A stretch of DNA of 64,000 nt from Symsagittifera roscoffensis (Eukaryota; Xenacoelomorpha; Acoela; Convolutidae). The notes beneath the pieces are model-generated. The model made no database searches and was not told the origin of the DNA. It saw only the letters and a program-made list of their open reading frames with translations. Shown here in pieces: positions 1 to 12,000 of the stretch (within the stretch, counting starts at the first letter, position 1; every line of letters begins with the position of its first letter). The stretch is from positions 3,878,539 through 3,942,538 of the forward strand of contig NC_087070.1 of the NCBI RefSeq assembly GCF_963678635.1, read 5' to 3'. The translations under genes and the position numbers were made by a program.

Positions 1-16
1 CTCGTTGGAGCTCCAG
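1..16 (+). CDS. unc-13: unc-13 exon, 3' end only (start of C2A)
   Basis: The last 16 nt of an exon cut by the window edge read LVGAP plus one base, followed by the donor GTAATG. The one-base phase joins exactly to the exon at 126 to give LVGAPERFNTYVTLK. The beginning of C2A and the start codon are outside the window. Confidence 0.7.
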
Positions 17-3000
17 GTAATGATTACATTTGATTTTCGTTTTAAATTATACGGAACTAATTTTTGTTATTTTAATTTGTATAGTTATGATTTTCTATTT
101 ATAATTTTTTGTGTTTTTATTGTAGAACGGTTCAACACTTACGTTACCTTGAAGCTTCTCAGCGTGAAAAGCACTACAGTATGTGTGAAGGGTTCGACTC
201 CTTGTTGGGAGCAAGATTTCATGTTTGAAATCGATCTGCCCCCCTCTAATAGTTCCCAAAACCAATCCTCTTCTGATTCTCCAAACGGACTCTTAGTTGA
301 GCTCTGGAACAAAGGAGTAATCTGGGATACTATCATTGGCTATGTCTGGATCCCACTGCAGAAGATTCCCGGATACATGACGCAGAATGAAAGCGGAATA
401 GTTGCGAAAAACAACGGGTCCCACCCGGATTCGATCCTCCCACATGCCCCTACTTGGTTCAACGTGGACGCCGAGTTGTCGCTAGGCGCCAATGGGACTG
501 ACGTGAAAGGCACAAAACTGACGACTGGACACAAAATATTCTTGGATATAAGATTCGAAAGCAATTTAGACGGTGAGTCAGTTGCTAACCAAATTTAACT
601 TGAGTTCAAGGGCTGTTTCGTAAGTTTCGACCGCTAGATGAAAATATATTTGCCGGTTTTCTCTTTGCTTTTTTATAAATCAAAAACCGGTTTCCTGGAA
701 TCGGGTTAATTTCATCAAATACTTTACCCCCTGCGGACCTGACTGACCTTTTAATTTTTCTTAAGGCGCCGTTGGCGCCAATCTATACTGATTTTGAGGA
801 GCGCGCGCCAAAAAAAACGCAATTTTTTGGTCGAAATTTTCCAAAAAGTGCCTAAGAACGCTTTTTTTGGCCTTTGGGAGAGCTCAGAAAATCAATTTGA
901 TCGACATTAAAAAAATAGTTAGACAAAATTTTCATTTTTTGAAAATCCGCCCCCCTCCCTCTAAAAATTCCTAGATCCGCGCCTGATGTGTGATATGATT
1001 TATATATTTTTTTGTTTTTCCTGTTTTAAAAGCAGCTGTAGTGAGAAGATAGTTTAATTTGTTTTTTAAATGTTAAAAAACGAAGTGAAATCGTAATTGT
1101 ATTTCGTTGAATTTAATTGAGGGATCCAAAACAGGTGATATGTTACAATAGGTGGTAATTTTAAGTTTAGTGCATGTATTAATGTACATGCTGCTAAGAT
1201 AGTTTTTGTGAATACAGTACTCTACCAGATAAAAGTGTTAGTCAAAAACTCAAATTTTTTCTCTTTTGCCAAAAATTTTGGCTTTTGAAGCAAATTATAA
1301 ATTCTGTTCGAAGTATAACAAAATGCGATCCAGCTATTTCGCTTGAACCTGCCATCTATTGTAATATATCACCCCGAAACAATCTAAAAGGATCCGATAA
1401 AACTAGTGAATAACGAGCAAATTAAACGGAACTCAGGAACTGAAAAGTTTTTTTTCCCACCCAAGTATCTCAAAATAAACCGCCAATTCTTTTGCCAATT
1501 CTTTCATAAAAGTTATGGGGCAATAAAATAGATGTTTGTGGATCAAAGCTACCGGCAATCAAGTCTTTGTGTTACCTCAAGACATAAGGTACGTTTTTTA
1601 ATGAATCCCCTCTCATTTCATAAATGTTTGACTAATTAAAGCCATTCGTTTTGACATAGGCAGCAAAAGTTTCACGAATTTTGATCATTGGATTGGTTTT
1701 TTGTTGATATATTTTTGCGGTTTTTTGAATTTTCACTTCATTTTGTAGTGAGCAAGATTTTGAAGTGCTGATTTGAATAAGCCGAATTGAATGAATTTGA
1801 AAGGACAAACTTTTAAAATTCGCTTCTCTCAAACTCGGAGGACAAAAATTTTTGGATGTATGATTTTTAAGCACATTGGATTTATGATTTTTAAGCATTT
1901 TTAAGATGCAATTCAGTTTGCTAAATTCCAAACCAAAATAACTCAACTAAAATGGGTCAATTCAGTTGGTTCAAAGTTAAAGAGGAAAACAGGATAAAAT
2001 GATGTACGAATAAATTAAATTGAGGATTTTCCTCCTTAATTTTGAACCAAATGAATTGACCAGTTTTAGTGATGTTTTAGAGATATGAACGTTGTGAAGA
2101 CTCGTGTATAGGTATTGTGAATGTTCATGTTTTTTCAGGATAACGTCTTAAAACGCTCTAATAACTACAGATTAATGCATATATGCACTTAAGGCATATA
2201 AGCACTTTTTGAGTTCAATTGAAATCCATTTGCTGAAAGTTACATAAATAGCGCTCTCCAAATACGAACGGGAAAATGGCGCGAAAGAACGTGAACAATT
2301 TCTAGTTTCGAAAATGGAATAAAAGCTGAATCTTTTGGTCCAGTTTTTTCATGTTGGGTTAATATTATCAAAAGGTTTGACTTCTGATTTCTTTTTTAGT
2401 TCAATGCATTTCTTTTCTTGAAGGTAAATTGCTCTGGCTAACAGCAAAAGTGTAAAAATCACGAAAAACGTGAGTGACTTCTTGTTTCAAAAATCGATTA
2501 ACTTTTCTGATTTCTTGGGCTCATTTATCTTTATTCCATCTCTCCGTTGGCTCTGTTTAAGAGTCGATGAACGTTTTTCAGACACAAATTTGAGTATTAT
2601 ATAGGTCTTGATGTTTTTTTTTCAGGAAAAGTCTTCATATTATATAAGTCATGATGATTTTTTTCAGGAATTAAAATTTGTTCAGGCTCAAATTTACTTT
2701 TTCGCAGTGAGATTTTTGAATCATTTTTAAGTTCAGTTCATTTTCTATGTTAATTAATATATTTCAATTATCAGATTTCCCAGCGAAGTAAAACAACATT
2801 ACATTTTGATCCTGTGTTCTCAAATGGGGTCAACTTGATTAAAAAAAGTGTCAATCATAATTAGTTCTAGAAATTCAATTCAAAGATCTTAAACGCCATC
2901 AATTTTTTCTTCGAAATTCCGAAAGTTGGATGTGATTAAAAAAAGAGTCAATTTTTTTTGTAGCTTGTTCTCATTGACTGTTTTTCAAACGTCTGTTGGC

Positions 3001-6000
3001 TATGTTTATTACGTTGTATTCAATTGTCAAAATTTCTCAATCTGTTAAGGTTTGCTGTAAAAATCAAATTTGCATCATAAATATAAATTACAAAACTAGC
3101 AAGTCTGAATGGTAAACTATACCAAATGATGGAAAAAATAACCATTGCTACTTGTTTTTAGCCATATACAACAATGCTAGTCCGACATTCGGTGTCTGTT
3201 TTTCATTGTTAAAGAAAGAAGTGATTGTCACTTATATTGGTCGTGATGATTTTTTTGTTTTAGTTTTGAAGAAAATTTGATTTTTCGAGGTTTGACTTCT
3301 GATTTCTTTTTCAGTTCAATGCATTTCTTTTCTTGAACGTAAATTGCTCTAGCTAACAGCAAAAGTGTAAAAATCACGAAAAACGTGAATGTTTTCTAGT
3401 TTCAAAAATCGATTAACTTTTCTGAATTCCCAGCGGGATTAGAAATTTACCGCAATCCAGTTTTCTCTAGTAGGTGACATCAATGATAAAAAAACAAGCC
3501 GCAATCTTGAACAGCTCTTGAAATTCCAAGAGCTTCAATATAATTTATTTTCCTTCTTGGAATCTTAAAAAATGCTTAGAAGTTTTAGTCAATTTTTTTT
3601 GGTTTCATTGTTTTCTTAACTACTTCCAACCAGCTGTTGACTACGTTAGAGAAAATTTTACGATATGCTCCTTTTTATTTTTTCAACTGTGCTTAAAATA
3701 CATGACCGTTACGTAATGAAGACTCTTTCAAAGTTTCACGCTCAGTTTTGATTTTTCGAGGTTTGACTTTTGATTTCTTTAGGAGCTGTTCATTTACTTC
3801 GTTAAAAGCAAGGCAAACTCTACTAACGATCAGAAAAATTGTAAAGGACACGAAAAAGGTGATCGACTTCTAGTTTCGAAAATAGAATTTACTTTTCAGA
3901 TTTCCTAGCGGAACAATTCATACTTATTGGTCCAGTTTTTCTCAAATTGAGTTAATTTTATCAAAAAAAGTTTCAATCATAAATCGTTCTTGAAATCAAC
4001 GATTTATAGGGCCTTATAATTTTTTACTTTGACATTCGAAGTTTGAAGATTCTCTAAAAACAGTCAATTTTTTTTCGTTTCGTTACGTTCATAACTCTTT
4101 TCCAACTGCAGGGGAGCAGTGGTGAAGTGGTTACGTCTCCGCCTCTCGATCGAAAGGTGGGATGATCGAGGCCCACCTTGATCCGTGCTCGTGTCTTGAG
4201 CGTGACGTAAAATCACCCAGCCCAGAAAAATAAAAGAAATTGCATGTATAGTTCTTAAGCAGGGACACAACAGCGGTTCGCCGTGATGTGCTGTACAGCT
4301 CGTATGCTGGTCCTTTCCCTCGTGGATAAATGGTCTTTATCTTAATCTTAATGTTTGTCAATATAAATTAATAGCGAAATCAAGAAAAATTTGACTATTC
4401 AAATTGCAAAATTCTCCCTCTGAATATATCTCCTCAATAAACTTATAATTTTCAATCGAAGTTGAAATTTTTGTTCTTAATTGCTAGTCACTGATTGAAC
4501 TTTGACGTAAAAAGCTTTTTTTTCTGAATTAGGAAACCCTAGCATGAAAGAATATTGAACAAAGCATCGGCTTTGATTTATTCTGTTGGGCGAAATTGTG
4601 CCTTTAGATGAGACAGGTTTATTCTTTGATGAAAGCAGGTTTAGTCGGACGAATTCAACACAAAGGTGACAGATTCGATTTGGACTGCTTAAGAAGTATC
4701 TCCCCGATGTTAATGTGCTAGATAACATGGGCTTTCCTTTGAACCGGGGAAGTGCAGTTACCCCCCTCTGAAATTGCTGCTCGTTCCCACGGTGCATTTG
4801 AGAGCTAGCGGCCACCAGGAAACATCTACATCAATTTTTTTATTTGTATGTAGCCTAACATTAACATTTTGGAGCCAACTTTGGGACCCATTTTTGAACG
4901 GTCTGGCGGAATCTCCAGTTCTTTTTTCTTTCTCCCCTCGCACTTCCGAATTTTTTCTAGTAAATATTTTGTTCACAATGTCTGATCGTTACAAAAATTG
5001 GCATGCAGACCAATTAGGCCACGACAGACACATTTGGTCCTCATATTTAACCTTGTGAAACTCCTCGTTACACCATAAAACTGATGCTAATGAAAGGTGG
5101 GGGGGGGGGGGGGTATGGGAGAGCCGAATGCCCAATTTAGTTGAAAATCGCCAAAAATGTTGAAACGAAAACCGTAAAAATTCAGGAGACATTTTTTCAA
5201 GAAAAAGTTTTAGAATTTGTTTGCGCTCAATTTTGAGTTTTATCCGTTTGTCTTTTGATTTTCTTACTTTCACTTCAACCTCATTTGCTATAAGGAAGAC
5301 AAATTATGCTTTCCGATTTAGAATGAGAAAATGGCGCGAGAAAGTTTCTAAGCAAATTTCTAAGGATCAAAATTGATCCTGTTTTCTCAAACTGGGTTAA
5401 TTTTTATCAAAAAGTGTCAATCTATAAAGCTTTAACTCGATACATATTTCTTTGAAATTCTTCAAAACTAATCTATCATTTTTTCGGCTTTCTTGAGATC
5501 ATTTGCACATTGTTGACTTGTTACGCCTAAGTAAAAAATTTGTTTAACATAATCTACGAAACCCTTTTTTCTAGATAAATTTTATGTCAAATCTGTCATT
5601 TCGTCAACCAACTGATAAGTTTTGAGCATGTCTGTATTTTAGATTCCCATTTTATTCTTAATTCATGTTTGTTGGCTGTAAAACAATTTCAAATTCTTTA
5701 AATGTTCGCTGTTTTTGCTCCCAATAACATTGTTTATTCGACACTAATGTTTTCGGTTGATGTTAGATCGGCTTAACTGACTCGTATTGCGTCTTTTCAA
5801 AGGAGATTTTTGTATTTGTGCATATGGTGCGTGTTATTGTCCGTGGGATGTGGTATTTTAATAACTTTGACTTTCAGGCCAAAATTGCGGTCATAAAACA
5901 TATCAACTTCAAACTATTCAGAAAGTTGAAGTTTATAAGTTGCCACAACCGAGGCACTATACGAGACAGTTACTCTGAACGATTTTAAGCGGGGAAAAAA

Positions 6001-9000
6001 TAAAAGAGAAAAAATCAAAAGGGAAATTCAAAAAGTTAGGAATTGGTAAAGGTGAACGAAAATTTTTTTTAAAAAAAGGGTTTATTCATGCTTACCAAAA
6101 CATTTCTGCAAATGTAATTTCAATTGCGAAAGCAAGTGTGGGGTAATAGGAACTAGCTTTTTTTCTGTAAACCCTTTTTGTTCCAAATCTTATTTGCTTC
6201 TTATTGAATCTTAAGAACTTACAGGTTCGTTCTTACTTGGCCTAGAGGTAACGTCGTCGCCTTTGCACCCTAAGGTCAGGAGTTTTTTTTTGGCATATAT
6301 GCAATTGACATTTTTTGTTGTTAAAAATTGAATTTTCGGACTTTCGTTTGTCTTCTCTAACTTTGTCGGCTTAGATGCCGCATCGCGCATTTTGCTTGTG
6401 CTGTAAGCAACTTTCATCTAAGTTGCAAGCGCAAGTGTTGTTCAATGTAGTTTTCAGGGGACTATTTTTTTTAAATCCATTTTTTTTTCGGCTCCACTTG
6501 TGTCTGCTCAAAGTTTAAGTGTTGTTCATTGTAGCTTCAGGGGACTAAGTTTTTAAATCATTTTTTTCCCTCTTCGCCTCTGTTTACAAAATGTTTAAAT
6601 TGATCTTTCTCACGGATTTTTTTTCTTCAAATTTACATCTAATACATTTTTTCTCCGATTGAACTTCGATTGAGCCAAATCAATTTAAAAAATTGACTGA
6701 TGTTCATGTTCTTCCTTTTTGACATTTTTTCAATAGTTTTTTGACACGCTGGCTTTTATCTTGTATTTTTTTCGGTTAGCTGTTCTGTTATTTTTGCGTT
6801 GTATCACAAGTGATGCGAAGGTGCGCTTTGCCTCTGTGTTTATCTTGTTTTGCTAGCTAAATCATTGGCGACTGACTTTTGTACTTCACATCATTTTTCT
6901 GCTTAGCTACAATTTGAATGAAACGTTACTGCATGTGGTCGTTTAAATGAAATTTTGAATTATTTCTTCAAAGTGACGGGAAAAAAAAACTTTTTTTTTG
7001 AATTAAGACTTCTTTTTGAAAATTAAAATGCGATAATTGAAAAACTAGCGAACTATCGCTGAAAAATATTTTGAAATTTTGATAATACAACCGTAGCATC
7101 AGTTGATAAAGGGGACTAGGATTGGATTGGGTTCTGTCATCATATTAAGGGTCACCACATGTCAGTTTCTCCAACTGTCAGATGTCTGTTATTTTAACGA
7201 GGCACTTCAATTTCGGTAGCAAATTTGATTCTGCAGTTTGCAAACCAAGCGAAATATATATTTTTGCTGATATCAATTGGATACAAAATGATAATTGCCC
7301 AATTTTTGAATAGTTATTTTTCAGTCTGTCAAAGAGCGCAAAATCATTCCAATGAAATGCCAGCTTTTTGCTTCAACTATTTCCTTTCTAACCACGTGAT
7401 ATCAATTTGAAAAGTTTTTCGAGAAATGATGTCCAAAACCTGTTTATTCGTATCAGAGCAAATCTTTATTAGAAAGTTTCCCCTCCTCCACATTATTTAA
7501 GTACCAAGTTGCTGTTCCGACTTTGGAAGAAAGTGATGGAATATTTGTTCTCGGAGTGCTTCTTTATTCCCCTGACAAATTTCGACTTTTGAACTGGCCA
7601 TTTTCGACAGAATTGTTTAATGATTCGAAAGGTATTGTTGTCTTGAGATAAAATGTAAAAATATATTTCATCTGTGAATTTTTCCTGAAGTTAAGCGGGC
7701 TTAAAGATTGCTAATAGGGCCTTTTTTCAGATAATCAACGCGCGATATATTTCTTGCTATCAACGCGTAAGGTTTATTCCGTCTTTAAAATTGTTCCAAA
7801 TTGATTTGAGGTATCTTACTTGATTTGCTTATTGCTTTGCTATATGCGAAATATATCCCTTGGTACGTAACCTAGCGTGTGGGTGGGGTATGGTTTTCAA
7901 AAAATATCAAAAAACATTTTTTTTTTGAAAAATTAATCTTCAAAGGCAATCGGAGCTTCAGCCTCGTATGTTTAGTGTCTTTTAATTTACTAATTGAATC
8001 ATTTAGCTTGCGAAAATTAAATATGGAATCATCACTTAGTCGCATTAGTTTGCTATCTACGTTTTGGCGCCAACTAATTAAAAATGCCCATTCCAAATCC
8101 CGCATCAATAACCTATTTAAAACAAGTATAGCTGGCTGCTGTGCAAGTAGCACATAATGTATAATGTTCCGACCATATTCTTAAAAAATACATAAGGAAG
8201 TTTTTTCTATTTTTTTTTCAAAATTGTGTCCTTTATTTTTGTGCGTGGCGAAATAAATCGATCTCACGAGCGCTTATATTTTAGAAATATTTGACTGTCA
8301 CCTTAAAATTGCTAAATTGGGCAACCGTTTTTTGTCAGAAACTGATAAGAAAAACAAACAAAAAAACCATGAGAAAATCAGTTTTTTGAGTTTTTGAAGT
8401 TTGTTGATTCCCAAAACGGCGCTAAAAACGTCGACCTTTTTTAAACTAAAATTCCATGAAAATTTAATTTTTTGGGACCATTAGCCAGTTTCCTCACTTG
8501 CAGTAAAATTGCTATTTAAATTTGCTAAAAAAATAATTAAAAGTGCGATTTGCGTGTTGCAAATTTGTCGAATCTGTTACACGCTGGCATGTTTCTTTTT
8601 TTTATTAGCCTCGGCACTTTTTGCCGTAGCCGATCTCACCGTGAGGACACGGATGACACTGGGACCCCTCCAAATGTAATCGAAGTGGAATCTGAGCTGG
8701 AACTTTGTAATGTTTGGTCTAAAAAGCAACGATACAATTTTCACAACCGTCTCCCATGTCAAAAAATTTTAGCACAAAATGTTCCGGTCGCTCTTATTTT
8801 ATATACATACTTTTTAAAGGTTTCAATCACAAACTGTTCTGTAAATTCAAAGATCTTCAACTGCTTTTTGAATTTCGAAGGATAGAATTTTTGAATTTTT
8901 TGACTTCCTTGCGTTCATCGACGCTCTTGCAACTGTCTGTTGGCTATGTTTTATTGTTCCGACCAGTCCTAGGGGGTGGGAACTAACTTTCGCGTAGGGT

Positions 9001-12000
9001 GTCTATTCTTCACTATTTTGACAACCTCAAGAAAATCACCTAGGGGGTCAATTGTGGTATCATAGTTGAGCCCTTTTAGCCGTAATTCGGATTTCAAGAC
9101 AATTGGAGAACAGTTTGGGGAGAATATTGAGATTGGGAGATAAAATAGTGAAAGAGTGAGCCCTCTATCCAATTCTTCTGCCTTTCAAACTAGTTTCAGC
9201 TATTATCATTGCAATCTAATAGATTATTATTCAGTTGCACCCAAGGCTCTTGAATTTTTCAAGTTAACAATTTTTGACTTTGTTTTTCTGTTGATATTTT
9301 AGTTGCTGTTTTTAGTTAACTGTGGTTGTAGCATTATGCGCTACTTGAAAATAGACCAAATCAAGGCCAATTTTAAGAAAACGAACTAAAATTCCATTTT
9401 TTGAGCTCCTTATAGAAGACCTGGATAGAAAATGGCCTGTTTCGGTGCGCTCTCGCTTCTAAGTAGGCATATCTTAGCGATGCACATTCCTTAGAAAATT
9501 TTGAGCGTAGTCGAGCAAAAATGAGAGTCTCAAAAAATTACATAAGGAAAAAGCCGTAGGGTGTTCAGGAGGTTGAATTTCTGAAACCTACTTCTGAGTC
9601 AATCTCACCACAACTGACTCCGCCAGTGTTATTAGCTCATCAGATTTCGTTTTCTCTGCTCTAGGCCGCTTTTTAATTTTTCTCTGGTCGTGCAAGGTGT
9701 AGCATATTCGTAAGGTACCGTACAAACTTTCGATAGGTCAAATATCCTACAAAACTAGTGCATACATCCGAAAAACAGCTATGCTAGGGCAAACATCCCA
9801 CAATTTTTTTTCACAAATTAGAGCAAATATCCTGCTCAGAATATGCTTTTTTGCCGAATTTAGTTTACTAAGCTCGATAACACTGAACCAATAGAAGTTT
9901 ATCAAGAGCAGGAGATTCAGGTGAGTCTTTTAAATATCCCAAATTTTCATTCAAGACCTTGAATTCTTCTTTTGCATTTATATTAGAGCTCATTTGTTTT
10001 CTAAATAGGAAGCCGGTTAGGTGAACAGTGTTGCTTTTCAACTTTCTGCGTCATATTTTTTCGAAATTTTGATGAAAGTTCGGATGTTTGCACCAGACTC
10101 ATATTCGTAGTTGCATTTGATTCCGTTTTGTTTAGCTGACTTGTTAGCTTAACTTCCATTCGCAATCATAAGACATAATTTACCCAATTAGGGGCTGCTG
10201 TGAGTGTATTATGGGGCTGAACAATATAAGGGGAATCGTTATTTGCGTTGAGGATGGGGGGAGAGAGGGGTGGGGGGGGGGGGGGTGGTTTGATTTGAAG
10301 TTGTAAATGAAATTTGCCAGACTGGAGGAAATTGGATCGATTAGCTCAGTCCGCCTCCGACAAGACTGATGATTTTTTCTACTTTAATTCCTTTTTATGG
10401 GTGCCGGACATCAAGCCGACGGGACTTCAAGCCGAATCGTAAAATAAGGGACTTCAAGCCGAAAATTAAGTGATGAAATAGGATTAATTTGAAAACCTTT
10501 TTAAAGAATTTCCTACTTTTATGATCTTTTTTCAGTAATTAATGGCTTTTTCATAAAATTTAAGCCTCGAAATGATGTTTAGGAAAGTTGAAATATAAAA
10601 CACGGTTGAAGGCAATTTTCTTGTTTATAATTTATGCATTTCAAAAACCGTCTGAAATTATTAACGAATGCCAATCCTAAGTGATTCATTGTCATGAATA
10701 ACGCTTATTATGGAAAATCTTGCCTAAATTTTTGAAAAGCAACGTTTTACTTATGAAAAAATTGTAATTTGAGGTGCTTGTAAAGTTTAAATTTCGGCCT
10801 GAAGTCCCTTCGGCTTGAAGTCCCGTCGGCTTGTTGTCCTAGACCCCCTTTTTATGGCCCTTCCCTTCCTCCTGCGACTCCAAATTGCAACTAAGTAGTG
10901 AGAGTTAAGGTGCCTTTTCATGTGCATCCAATTTAGATAAATCAAGTAAAGGAGATGATATGGTATCAGGTTCAGAAATTGCTTCTATTTTCGTCAAATC
11001 TACTAGTGTGTGAAACCTAATTTCAAATTCGATTCCTTTTTTAAATTAATCTTGGCTTTTTCGCGGAAATTTTTACAATAATCTTTCTAATCGGTGCATT
11101 TAATACTCCGATGTGTGTAAGAGAGAAAGTAGCAGTAATACCATGTTGGACACGCTATTTGCTTCGGTCTTTAATTGTTGCCCTTTTGTATGCCCATTCA
11201 TTTTGATAGCCATTTTTTGTTAAGGTCATTCCTTCTTTGGTACTATTTACTTTTACGCTAAGCAAGCGTTATCAAACCTGAACACGGATAAAAACTCGTG
11301 TAACCGAATAGTTCTGATCATTTGATGGATTGATTTTGATTCAAATGAAATTCAAGGGCTTACGCGTCATAAATGTGAGATAACGTTCATGCCTGGGACG
11401 ACAAAGGTTCATGGTTCGAATGTGGCCAGGATCTTTTCTTTTTGTAAACGGAATATTTTCAGTCTGAAAAAGTGTTAGACTGTTGTTTGTCTGCTTATTA
11501 TTGTTTGCCGGTGTACTTGTCACATCATTTTGTTGAACAATTTTCTCTAAAACTGAAAAGCTATTCGATGAAGAAAAGTAATGGAGGATTTAATTGGGGG
11601 ACCGATCGTTTAGCAGGTCAATTTTTTTAAATGTGAGATAACGTTCATGCCTGGGACTACAAAGGTTCATGGTTCGAATGTGGCCAGGACTTTTTCTTTT
11701 TGAAAACGGAACATCTTCAGAGCTCAACATTTTCAATTGCTCAACATTTTCTCGACCTTTTCGTTTTGTAAACAGAACATTTTCAGTCTGAAAAAGTGTT
11801 AGACTGTTGTTTGTCTGCCTATTATTGTTTGCCGGTCACATCATTTTGTTGAGGAGTTTTCTCTAAAACTGAAAAGCTGTTCGATGAAGAAAAGTAATGG
11901 AGGATTTAATTGGGGGACCGATCGTTTAGCAGGTCAATTTTTAAACATAAAAAGTAAAAAATGAGTCTTTTGGCAGACCAACGCAATAAACGGATGCATG

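Noticed and set aside
5..125. N-terminal part of the first long ORF (begins MELQVMITFDFRFK)
   Set aside because: It is read-through of the 109-bp intron; exon joining 16 to 126 restores the conserved C2A sequence.
7872..8157. Overlapping 92- and 93-codon ORFs on opposite strands
   Set aside because: No motif, low-complexity Lys/Phe/Ser composition, no splice support.
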